A stretch of 64,000 nucleotides of DNA. It comes from Alphaproteobacteria bacterium. Its GTDB lineage: Bacteria > Pseudomonadota > Alphaproteobacteria > Micavibrionales > Micavibrionaceae. This document shows positions 51,675 through 61,080 of this stretch, in pieces (positions within the stretch are counted from its first letter, which is position 1; each line of letters opens with the position of its first letter). Under the pieces are notes generated by a model. The model saw only the letters and a program-made list of their open reading frames with translations, ran no database searches and had not been told where the DNA came from. Location: assembly GCA_021208265.1 (NCBI GenBank), contig JAJOJU010000046.1:1-64000 (forward strand), written 5' to 3'. The translations under genes were made by a program, and so were the position numbers.

Positions 51675-53009
51675 ATGAAAGCCATAGAGCGTTGTTTATA
51701 CAGCCGTAATGGGCATTACTATTTCAGAGCTTCCCTTCCCCGTTCTCTCCACCCGATTGTCGGTATAAAAGAAATCCGTCTGGGTTTGGCAACACAGGAT
51801 TTAAGCCTTGCCAGAGTGCAAACAGCGCAGTTGCAATACGAGTTTTCAAGAAAGCTTCGCCAGTTCCAAACTTCCCTCATCGAAAGCCCTGACCCATTCA
51901 CGGACACACTGGTCGATCAGTTTCTGAATGAGGTGGATGAATTTAAAAGCGCTATTGGCTATCATCTTCCCGAAAAGCTCAAGAAACTTTACTTTAACCG
52001 CAAGCGCGTTCATAAGCCGAAGTTCTCCGAAGTGGTGGAAAAATATCTGGCTGACCATCCCACGGAATCGCACGGCACGTTGTTTCATATAGAGAACACT
52101 TACAGCCTGTTTCAGGAATTAATGGGCGATCCGGTTTTCAAGGATATAACCAAGACCGAAGCCAGAGAGTTCAAAACCCGGCTGATGAAAATCCCTTCTA
52201 ACGCCAAGAAAACTCATAGCATCGAAAGCTTTGAAGGCGTTGATCTGGATAGCCTTACAGGGAAGCCGCAGCACCCCAAAACAATCAATAACCGTCTGGC
52301 CTATCTCATAGCCCTTTTTAACTGGGCAATACGGACGGATTACTATCACGGGGCCAACCCCTTCTCCAATCTCAAGATGCAAACCAAAAAAGCCAGCGGA
52401 GCAAGGCGGCATCCTTTCAAGACCGATGAATTAAAAACGCTGTTTCAATCGCCGTTGTGCAAAAATTCAAAACATCCGTCTTTGCTCTGGGTTCCTTTAA
52501 TCGGCCTTTATTCGGGCATGAGGCTGAATGAAATTTGCCAGCTCTATGTGCAGGATATTCGGGAAGAGGACGGGATCATAGTCTTTGACGTAAATGACGA
52601 TGGTGACGATAAAGCCTTAAAGACTTCTTCCAGCCGCCGTATTATCCCCGTGCATCAGGAGTTACTTAAGCAAGGCCTCATGGAATACGCCGCACAGATC
52701 GCCAAGGAAGGCCATACAAGGCTCTTTCCTGATATTCCGATGGGTACGAGCACCAAAAACTATTCCAGCGTCTTTACACGCCGTTTTATGCGTATCCTTG
52801 TGGCTCTTAATATCAAGCGGCAAGGCTTATGCTTTCATTCCTTGCGCCATACCTTCATAGATGGCCTTAGAAATGCCGGGGTTGAGCGTCATATCGTCAT
52901 GACCCTGACAGGCCACCAAGCCTCAAAAACAGTTCATGATGGCTATGGTTACGGTTATAATCTTGCGATATTGCGGGATGGTATTAACAAGTTGAGATTT
53001 CAACCATAA
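51675..53009 (+). CDS. Tyrosine recombinase/integrase
   Basis: 444 aa; GLYSGMRLNEICQLYVQDI...HSLRHTFIDGLRNAGV...LTGHQASKTVHDGYGYG; 98 nt after tRNA-Gly. Confidence 0.95.
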   Translation: MKAIERCLYSRNGHYYFRASLPRSLHPIVGIKEIRLGLATQDLSLARVQTAQLQYEFSRKLRQFQTSLIESPDPFTDTLVDQFLNEVDEFKSAIGYHLPEKLKKLYFNRKRVHKPKFSEVVEKYLADHPTESHGTLFHIENTYSLFQELMGDPVFKDITKTEAREFKTRLMKIPSNAKKTHSIESFEGVDLDSLTGKPQHPKTINNRLAYLIALFNWAIRTDYYHGANPFSNLKMQTKKASGARRHPFKTDELKTLFQSPLCKNSKHPSLLWVPLIGLYSGMRLNEICQLYVQDIREEDGIIVFDVNDDGDDKALKTSSSRRIIPVHQELLKQGLMEYAAQIAKEGHTRLFPDIPMGTSTKNYSSVFTRRFMRILVALNIKRQGLCFHSLRHTFIDGLRNAGVERHIVMTLTGHQASKTVHDGYGYGYNLAILRDGINKLRFQP

Positions 53010-53036
53010 GATAGCCTGTAATGAGGAATCGCCAAA

Positions 53037-53708
53037 ATGCAGAACATGAAAAATATCCTGCTTATCGCAGCTATAATATCTCTAGCGGCACTTGGCTGTT
53101 ACTTTTTACTGACACAGCCAGTTAATATCGCAAAAGAAAAGGCAGAATACGAAGCTAGGCTCATCCTTCCGCATACGGAATGTAACGATGTCCCGCTCAA
53201 TGGCGAGGATTACCTGTCTGAAACAGGGGATGGTAATGTAGTAAAGGACAGACGCGGGCAACCTATTAATGTGGCAGGTTTAATATGCGGAGGAGCTTCT
53301 CGTGATTGTAAAATAGCTGATAGATGTGGTGATTTAGTAGGTTTCGTATGTGGTAGGGGCAGACCATATTTTATAGCACGGCTTTCAACGAAAGAAATTG
53401 TGAGCAAATGCCCCAACCAAAAGACAGGTTGTCTTGATCTTGTGCCTTCAGAATGGACATGCCCTTCTCCCCAAAACATGCCGCTATCCAAAGCTGACCA
53501 AGAAAAATATCCAAAGTACAAAGGTGCTATTAGTTGTGGTGATCTATTAGGCGTAGGCAGTGGTATGTCGGATGGCCCTTATTATTTCATAAACAAGCGA
53601 AATGGAAAGACGATTGGGGAGTGTGGGTTTTGGAAAAGTGTTGCTGAACAGAAACCCTGCTCTCCACCGCCAGAATGGTATTGCGGTTTTCCTACCAACT
53701 ATCATTAA
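53037..53708 (+). CDS. Cys-rich exported/membrane-anchored protein with internal duplication
   Basis: N-terminal hydrophobic segment; two related blocks, CGDLVGFVCGRGRPYFIARLSTKEIVSKC... and CGDLLGVGSGMSDGPYYFINKRNGKTIGEC... Confidence 0.65.
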   Translation: MQNMKNILLIAAIISLAALGCYFLLTQPVNIAKEKAEYEARLILPHTECNDVPLNGEDYLSETGDGNVVKDRRGQPINVAGLICGGASRDCKIADRCGDLVGFVCGRGRPYFIARLSTKEIVSKCPNQKTGCLDLVPSEWTCPSPQNMPLSKADQEKYPKYKGAISCGDLLGVGSGMSDGPYYFINKRNGKTIGECGFWKSVAEQKPCSPPPEWYCGFPTNYH

Positions 53709-53717
53709 GGCTTGGCC

Positions 53718-54095
53718 ATGTATTTCGTCTATTTCCTCCGAAGCGAGAGCAACCCAGAACAAACCTACACCGGGCAAACGGAAAATCTTGCAAGGCGTAT
53801 GATCGAGCACAACGAAGGAACAGGAATAGGCCATACCAGACGTTACAGACCGTGGAGGCTTGAAGCTTTTATACTGGCAGATACACGCCAAACCGCAGAA
53901 CGGGCAGAAGAATATTTTAAAACCCCCTCAGGCCAGCAAAAGTTTGAGCGTTTTGCGGAAGCCAATCCAGACCATCCTAATCCGATAACGGGGTTCTTTG
54001 CTTCCCAGACCGAAGGGCGGCTATTTGGACGCAGAGAAAGTGGCTTTGTGATTGAAAAGACAGGGATTGTATCGGTTACGATGGCACAGCCATAA
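53718..54095 (+). CDS. GIY-YIG endonuclease-domain protein
   Basis: MYFVYFLRSESNPEQTYTGQTENLARRMIEHNEG. Confidence 0.92.
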   Translation: MYFVYFLRSESNPEQTYTGQTENLARRMIEHNEGTGIGHTRRYRPWRLEAFILADTRQTAERAEEYFKTPSGQQKFERFAEANPDHPNPITGFFASQTEGRLFGRRESGFVIEKTGIVSVTMAQP

Positions 54096-54417
54096 CCTGA
54101 TCGAATTGCTGTTGATTTTTTTATCAACCTTGAGTTAGGGTGATTATACAGACTATATGCAAGTGAAATAAGCTGACGCAACTAGAGCCTTGCCCTTAGT
54201 CTTTAAACTTTGAACGGTTGCGCTGGTGACGTGTCGCTGGGGTAGTATCTTAAAGAAGTGCTGCGTAATTTCCATAATATGAATTGTGGTGGCGGTGGCC
54301 TTTAACGGGAATCTTCAGGGATGATCGCTTTATATGCCCATAATGTCGGCTATCGTTAAAAAGACGGGATAGCCATAATGTAAGGGATGACAGTCAAAAA
54401 TAACCGCACTTTCAAAT

Positions 54418-54621
54418 TTACTTTAAAAGCTCCTCTGGCTTTACTTTGAGTGCCTCCGCTATTTTCAAAAATAAGAACATCGAAAAATTTTTACGCCCGT
54501 TCTCAATATAGGACAAAAAGCTGCGATCCATTTCAACCATTCCGGCTAAATCCTCTTGGCTGAGTTTTTGTTTTGTACGCTCTTGCGCGATTTTCAGACC
54601 GATGGTTTTCAATGTTGCCAT
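54418..54621 (-). CDS. XRE-family HTH regulator
   Basis: GLKIAQERTKQKLSQEDLAGMVEMDRSFLSYIENGRKNFSMFLFLKIAEAL. Confidence 0.92.
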   Translation of the reverse strand: MATLKTIGLKIAQERTKQKLSQEDLAGMVEMDRSFLSYIENGRKNFSMFLFLKIAEALKVKPEELLK

Positions 54622-54686
54622 CTAGTCATAATGTGGTTTATAAACGACAGTAACCGTAGAATATATTCGACAGGATTAAGGGCTAT

Positions 54687-54872
54687 ATGTTTAGGCGTAA
54701 AAGTAAAATGGAGGAATGGAAAGCCATACAAAAAGCTCTTGAACAAGAGACGGTAATTGAAAACCTTTCTGCTGCTCGTCCTAAATCTGCTAAGAAAATC
54801 GGAAGAATTGGCTACTTGGTATATGCCACTATAACAAGTTTCATTTTTTTAATTGTGGTTAGCTCTTCTTGA
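54687..54872 (+). CDS. Small single-span membrane protein
   Basis: 61 aa, C-terminal hydrophobic helix. Confidence 0.45.
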   Translation: MFRRKSKMEEWKAIQKALEQETVIENLSAARPKSAKKIGRIGYLVYATITSFIFLIVVSSS

Positions 54873-54893
54873 AGCATCTGATTTTTTCATGAT

Positions 54894-55385
54894 TTGCCTC
54901 TATCTGTACCGATATTTTTCTATGCCTTGGCTATGGCGGTAATTATTGAAAAAAGAATGAATGATATTCAAGCTGGGACCGGATTAGGGTGGGCTTTTTT
55001 ATGGTTCATAGCAACTATGGCTTTAGGTGCTTGGTATAGTGAAGCATCGATTGAATATGCTGAAGCAACCCTGCTAAAAACCCAATCAGATAAAAATTAT
55101 CTTCTGCTTATGCAAGAGCAGAAAAGTTTTGAAACCTTTGTTCTTTCCTCTGTTGCTAACTTACTTTTTGGAACTGTTACACATTTATATTTTCTTCTTC
55201 GAGCGGGAGAGGCGAGTAGAGACAAGCGTAAAGAACTATCTGACATTCAAAATCTGAAACAAGGGCTGGAAGAGGAAAGAGACAGACTTCAACAAGAAAA
55301 CGAAATTGAAAGCCTTAAAAGAGAAATTGAACAACTGAGGAGTAAGATGACTCAAAAAGGAGCAGACAAGAAGGACTATGCCTAA
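54894..55385 (+). CDS. Membrane protein with C-terminal coiled coil
   Basis: 163 aa, several TM segments then charged coiled coil; apparent TTG start. Confidence 0.5.
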   Translation: MPLSVPIFFYALAMAVIIEKRMNDIQAGTGLGWAFLWFIATMALGAWYSEASIEYAEATLLKTQSDKNYLLLMQEQKSFETFVLSSVANLLFGTVTHLYFLLRAGEASRDKRKELSDIQNLKQGLEEERDRLQQENEIESLKREIEQLRSKMTQKGADKKDYA

Positions 55386-55612
55386 GCTGAGATGCTGCTT
55401 ATTTTTTCCTTGGGTTTTACTGACTCTTTCCATGGTGTCCTTAACCACATCTCAATATCGGCAAGCCTGTATCTGCGGGTTTTTCCGATAAGAATGGGGT
55501 CAACATCAAGGGAGTGTTCTTTGCCATTTTTTCTATAGCTCTTTTGTTGACGAACCCATGCTATAGAAACATCGAGAAGGTCAGCAAGGGATTGGTCATT
55601 CAGTAGTCTCAT
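55382..55612 (-). CDS. AlpA/excisionase-like HTH protein
   Basis: MRLLNDQSLADLLDVSIAWVRQQKSYRKNGKEHSLDVDPILIGKTRRYRLADIEMWLRT. Confidence 0.75.
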   Translation of the reverse strand: MRLLNDQSLADLLDVSIAWVRQQKSYRKNGKEHSLDVDPILIGKTRRYRLADIEMWLRTPWKESVKPKEKISSISA

Positions 55613-56287
55613 TTTATTTTTGCAATTTCGTCTCTCATCTTAAAAATTTGTCCTTTTTATTTATTTTATAGAAGTAGATATTTATATTATACATAATTTA
55701 TTAATAGAACAACAAATCAATACTTCAAATACTTGACATATTGGATCGGATAATGCTGTTTCCTGATCTTTTTCTGCGCGCGGCTGGTTATCCAGTTTGT
55801 CTGGATCGCTCACCAAGGCTGCTGCCGCAGAGAAGTCGTACTGATACGTACTCACAATAATAACCCCACACACCCGATTCGGTCTTTTGCCGAATTCATA
55901 AGTTAATGTCACACATGCCGTATCTCTCTTAAATTCTGCCCGGCGTTGTTCGCTGGTGCAGCGTAGAAATACATTATGTATATAGACTATCCCTGCCCGG
56001 TTAACAAAGAATTACCATAAGAAAAAGAATGTGGATAAGTTGAGGCTTCTTGCGGTTTTTTTTCATAACTGTTGTATTTTTGCATCACTGGAGTAATTTT
56101 ATCTTTCTATAATTGAATTTTATTCTAGTTCTGCGGGGAAATACTTTCCATAACAACAATTATTGGTTGTGAGTTCTGTGGCGGGCGGGTGCTGGCCTTG
56201 ACGGCGGCAGGCCTTCATGTCACTGGTTTTATAGCCGTTCTCATCTATCTTTGGATGGCGACATCCGGAATAAACAGGAGCAATAAC

Positions 56288-56805
56288 ATGACAACGATAC
56301 TTTCCGTACGTAAAGGCAGCGAAGTGGTGCTGGCAGGCGATGGTCAGGTTTCGCTGGGCCAGACGGTTATGAAATCGAATGCCCGCAAGGTGCGCCGTTT
56401 GGGCCGCGATGGTGAAATTATTGCCGGATTCGCGGGTGCCACGGCAGATGCTTTTACGCTGTTCGAACGGCTGGAAGCTAAATTAGAGGCCATCCCGGTC
56501 AGCTGATGCGTGCCTGCGTGGAGCTGGCGAAGGACTGGCGCACTGATCGTTATTTGCGGCGGTTGGAAGCCATTATGGCGGTGTGTGATAAGGAAGTTTC
56601 GCTTATTCTGTCCGGCACGGGCGATGTGATCGAGCCGGAAGACGGGCTGATCGGTATCGGGTCCGGCGGCAATTACGCTCTGGCGGCGGCGCGCGCGCTT
56701 ATTGATACGGATATGGGGCCTGAAGATATCGTCCGTAAATCCCTCAAAATCGCGGCGGATATCTGTGTTTACACGAATGACAATATCGTTCTGGAGAAGA
56801 TTTGA
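56288..56805 (+). CDS. hslV: ATP-dependent protease subunit HslV (frameshifted)
   Basis: [38 protein letters not shown]...; second frame from about 56490 [24 protein letters not shown]. Confidence 0.95.
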
Positions 56806-57343
56806 GCGCCATAAATGATATCCTCTTTTGGGTCTGCGGGTTCGTTCTGTGCTGGCAGGCCTATATCCTGATTTTTAACCGCGGTATTCCAAATATAAGA
56901 ACAGCCCCCGCCGTGCGGGATGAGATGATCCGCCTGCTGCGGGGAGCCGGGGCAAAACGGATTTATGATCTGGGCGCAGGCGTTGGCGATTTAAGCCGCG
57001 CGATTGCCAAGACCCTGCCGGAGGCGCGGGTGACGGGGATCGAAATTTCAAAATCCGCCTGCCGTAAGGCGGAAACACGTGCCCGCCGTGCCGGGTTTGA
57101 TAACCTTGATTACAAGCAGGCTGATTTCATGAAAACGGATTTGTCGGATGCGGACGGGGTTGTCATGTTTCTTCTCGATACCATGATGCCCTGTTGCGGG
57201 AAAAACTGCGGAAGGAGTTAAAGCCCGGCACGATTGTCATCTCCAACAAATTTCCCTTGGGCGGCGACTGGGCGCCGGAGCATGAGATCACGGTCAAAAC
57301 GCGCTATTTAAACCAGAAAATGCTTTATGTGTACCGGGCTTGA
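56802..57343 (+). CDS. SAM-dependent methyltransferase (frameshifted)
   Basis: [32 protein letters not shown]; 4-nt overlap with hslV stop. Confidence 0.85.
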
Positions 57344-57374
57344 TTCCATCACAGCTGCGCTCTAAGTTAGGCCC

Positions 57375-58729
57375 ATGAACGCAATTCTTGGTACCAAAAC
57401 AGAGTCCGTAAATGACATCCCCGCTTTTTCCCCGCGCGAGATTGTAAGCGAGCTTGACCGCTTTATCATTGGTCAGGGCGATGCGAAAAAAGCGGTGGCG
57501 ATTGCGCTGCGGAACCGCTGGCGGCGTATGCAGCTTCCTGCCGCTTTACAGGAAGAAATTTACCCGAAAAATATCCTGATGATCGGCCCCACAGGTGTGG
57601 GGAAAACCGAAATTGCACGGCGCCTGGCAAAACTGGCGCAAGCGCCGTTTCTGAAAGTGGAGGCCACAAAATTCACAGAAGTGGGCTATGTGGGCAAGGA
57701 TGTGGAATCGATTATTCGGGATTTAGTCGACAACGCCATCCACATGATGCGCGAAAAGATGAGAAAGACCGTGACGGCGCAGGCCGAACTGACGGCGGAA
57801 GAGCGCGTTCTTGATGCGCTGGTCGGTGAAAATGCGGGCGAGGGAACACGCAATAATTTCCGGGAGAAGCTGCGTAAAGGCGAGCTTAACGACCGTCAGA
57901 TCGATATCGAGGTGACCGACAATTCCAACCCGTTCGGTGGCATGATGGATATTCCGGGCATGCCGGGCGCGAGCATGTCGATGATCAACATGAATGATCT
58001 GTTCGGTAAAGCTATGGGCGGGCGCACCAAAAAACGCAAAATGAGCGTGGCGGAAAGTTATGATGTGCTGGTCGCCGAAGAATCCGACAAGCTTCTGGAT
58101 GAAGAAAAAAATGGTCGATCTGGCGCTGGAGCTGGTTGAACAAAACGGCATCGTCTTTATTGACGAGATTGATAAAATCGCCGCCCGGCAGGATGTGAAA
58201 GGCGGTGATGTAAGCCGTGAAGGTGTGCAGCGTGATTTGCTGCCGCTGATTGAGGGGACAACCGTGAACACCAAACACGGCCCCGTTAAAACCGATCATA
58301 TTTTGTTTATTGCGTCCGGTGCATTTCATTATGCCAAGCCGTCGGATTTGCTGGCGGAATTGCAAGGGCGCCTTCCCATACGTGTGGAGCTGAAGGCCCT
58401 GACGATGGATGATTTCAAACGCATTTTGAAAGACACCGAAGCCAGTTTGATCGAACAATCCGTAGCCCTTATCGGCACGGAAGATGTGACGCTGGTGTTT
58501 GAAGATGAAGCGATTGATGAGATTGCCCGCCTGTCATTCGAAGATGAACGAGCGCGTGGAAAATATCGGCGCGCGGCGTTTGCATACGGTGATTGAAAAA
58601 TTGCTGGAGGAGATATCTTTTACGGCATCCGACCGCAGCGGCGAAACGGTGACGATTACAGCGGATTATGTGCGTAAGACTGTCGAAAGCCTCGTGAAAT
58701 CGGCCGACCTGAGCCGGTTTATTTTATAA
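57375..58729 (+). CDS. hslU: HslU ATPase subunit (two apparent frameshifts)
   Basis: [37 protein letters not shown]...[15 protein letters not shown]...[12 protein letters not shown]...[20 protein letters not shown]. Confidence 0.96.
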
Positions 58730-58732
58730 GCA

Positions 58733-60001
58733 TCAGCAAGGTTCAATGCTTTCCACAGGGAAATAGACATGCCGTGTATGGCAGGGGGTTTGCAGTTCCT
58801 TGCGTTCCAAAGACAGTGAGCTTAAATCAAAATTGGCGGGTTTATCTTGCGCAAGCCGGGAGACGATCTCGGCTACTGCCCCCGAAAGCCGTGCCCCTTC
58901 CCCGTTATCACCGCAAGCAATAATAATTCGTTTATCATCTGGAAAAGTCCCTAAAAACATAGCTTCGCTGGGGGAGTCGTTATCGGTCCAGACGCAAGCG
59001 GCATCTTTGATAACCGGGCGGCTTTTTGTGGCGGGAAAATATTTATCCGTATATTTACGAACGCGCGCTTCATCGGCGTCATCGGTAGGAATGCCGAGCC
59101 GCAGCGCCAGAGGGTCCGGGTCAAAAAATTCGCCCTTATGCCGTGTGGCGCCGATTTTAATGCCGGGTGTGAAGGGTGATGATCCCGCATTTTTTATCAC
59201 CGGAAAGCCGTAGAAATTATCGGCATAATTTTTCCCGATGGTCAGCACGGGCAGATTTTCCCAGCGGTAATCGGCATCGTCATCTGCCGGGTCAATCCAC
59301 GCCACATATCCGCGCTCGGGGGTGGAATTATCGATCACGCAGCGCAGGCCCATATCTTCCAGCAATTTTCCCGACCAAGCCCCGGCGGCAATAATCAGTT
59401 TTTTTGTAGTGAACTGCCCTTTGTTTGTGGTGACCAGCAGGCGGCCATCCGGCAGGGATGATATATCTTTGAACCGGGTTTCAAAATGCAGGTCAGCGCC
59501 ATTTTGCCGCGCCAGCATGTAGTGAAATTCAAGCATTCTCTCCGGTACTAAAATGCCGGATTGTTTATCGTGAACCAGCTTGTAATCATCCGGGATATTC
59601 AGAACAGGAAAACGCTTTTTGACGGCGGCAGCATCCAGAATGTCATGGGGGATGTTGTGACGGATAACACTTTCCTGTGCGCCTTTGAAAATATCGCTGT
59701 CCGCCGGTCCGCCGTATAACCCCCCCGTCTCATAAAACACAGGGTCGATGCCATAGGCAGCGCATTCAGCATTTAATGCGTGATATATTTCCAGCGAGCG
59801 TAGAACCATGGGGGTATAAATATCGACCTCCCACTCCACGGCGCGGACGATCCGCGTTTCGCCGAAAGAGGCGCCCATGGAAGGGCCTTCCGGGTATTGT
59901 TCCAGCATCGCAACCTTGTATCCGGGCGTTTGCGAGAGGCGGTAAACAGCCTGACTGCCGACCAGTCCGCCGCCAATAACAATGCAATCGTAATTCTGCA
60001 T
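58733..60001 (-). CDS. FAD-dependent oxidoreductase, monomeric sarcosine oxidase/N-methyltryptophan oxidase-like
   Basis: YDCIVIGGGLVGSQAVYRLSQ...GASFGETRIVRAVEWE. Confidence 0.88.
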   Translation of the reverse strand: MQNYDCIVIGGGLVGSQAVYRLSQTPGYKVAMLEQYPEGPSMGASFGETRIVRAVEWEVDIYTPMVLRSLEIYHALNAECAAYGIDPVFYETGGLYGGPADSDIFKGAQESVIRHNIPHDILDAAAVKKRFPVLNIPDDYKLVHDKQSGILVPERMLEFHYMLARQNGADLHFETRFKDISSLPDGRLLVTTNKGQFTTKKLIIAAGAWSGKLLEDMGLRCVIDNSTPERGYVAWIDPADDDADYRWENLPVLTIGKNYADNFYGFPVIKNAGSSPFTPGIKIGATRHKGEFFDPDPLALRLGIPTDDADEARVRKYTDKYFPATKSRPVIKDAACVWTDNDSPSEAMFLGTFPDDKRIIIACGDNGEGARLSGAVAEIVSRLAQDKPANFDLSSLSLERKELQTPCHTRHVYFPVESIEPC

Positions 60002-60054
60002 ATGTTTATGGTTAATAACTTTCTGGTCCGCCGTCAATCTTTGCGGTTCATTTT

Positions 60055-61080
60055 ATGCCGCCGTTTTGCTTCAATGGGCTTATGAAGATCAGGATATTGC
60101 TTGCGCTGGGATTGTTATGGACGGCAAACGCTTATGCGGCGGAACCACCGCGTTTTTTGCTGCCGCTTGATTGCGTTATGGGTGAAACATGTTGGGCAGC
60201 AAATTATGTTGATATGGACCCCAAGCCGGATAGCGTCAGGGATTTCACTTGCGGCCCGCGCAGTTTCGAGGCGCATCAGGGGACAGATTTTGCCGTGCGC
60301 TCCCGCGCTGAAATGCATAAAGGCGTGAATGTTCTGGCGGCGCTGGACGGTACAGTCTTGCGCGTACGTGACGGTGAAACCGATACCGAAAAAGCGCCTG
60401 CCGACCTTGAAAAAATTCATGCCGAAAACAAGGATTGCGGTAACGGCGTTTATGTTGACCATGCCAAGGCTGGGTTTAAAGGCCTGACGACACTTTACTG
60501 CCATATGAAACAGGGCTCGGTCAAGGTAAAGGCAGGTGATGCCGTAAAAGCGGGCGATGTTTTGGGCCAGGTGGGGCAAAGCGGTTTTGCCGAATTTCCG
60601 CATGTGCATTTTAGTATTATCTGGGAAGGCGCCGTTGTTGACCCGTTTACGGGCGTAAACAGCAGCGATGGTTGCGGCGGGTTTAAGCGTAAGCTCTGGA
60701 AAGACGCGGGCATGACCTACACACCCATTTCCATTTATGACGGCGGTTTCCGTGCGGCGCCGCCCGATTTTGAAGTCATCAAGGCAGGTGATAGCGCCCC
60801 AAAAACATTATCACCCGCTTCCGAAGCTTTGGTGTTTTGGACGGGCCTGTTCGGCGTGCGCGAAGGTGATCAGATTGCGCTCACCATTACTGATCCGAAC
60901 GGTGTGGAATTCATCCGCCGTGATATTACACAAGATGTAACCCGCGCCCGGCAGTTTTATTTTACGGGGCGCGAATTGAAAGGCAGAACGATCCCCGCTG
61001 GAAAATGGACGGGTAAAGTTTTGCTGCACCGTGCCGGCATCACCGATCAGATCCGCGAATTTGATATCACCGTGCAATAA
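60055..61080 (+). CDS. M23-family peptidase, exported
   Basis: FEAHQGTDFAV...GNGVYVDHAKAGFKGLTTLYCHMKQGSVKVKAGDAVKAGDVLGQVGQSGFAEFPHVHFSI. Confidence 0.93.
   Translation: MPPFCFNGLMKIRILLALGLLWTANAYAAEPPRFLLPLDCVMGETCWAANYVDMDPKPDSVRDFTCGPRSFEAHQGTDFAVRSRAEMHKGVNVLAALDGTVLRVRDGETDTEKAPADLEKIHAENKDCGNGVYVDHAKAGFKGLTTLYCHMKQGSVKVKAGDAVKAGDVLGQVGQSGFAEFPHVHFSIIWEGAVVDPFTGVNSSDGCGGFKRKLWKDAGMTYTPISIYDGGFRAAPPDFEVIKAGDSAPKTLSPASEALVFWTGLFGVREGDQIALTITDPNGVEFIRRDITQDVTRARQFYFTGRELKGRTIPAGKWTGKVLLHRAGITDQIREFDITVQ

Noticed and set aside
55682-55912. 76-aa minus-strand ORF at the right end of island 2
   Set aside because: No family recognised and no clear RBS; could be a real remnant (VCGVIIVSTYQYDFSAAAALVSDPDKL) but evidence is insufficient to list as a gene.
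56189-56287. N-terminal hydrophobic extension of HslV from the ORF track
   Set aside because: HslV normally begins near TTILSVRKG; the extension precedes an ATG with an upstream AGGAG and is probably untranslated leader.
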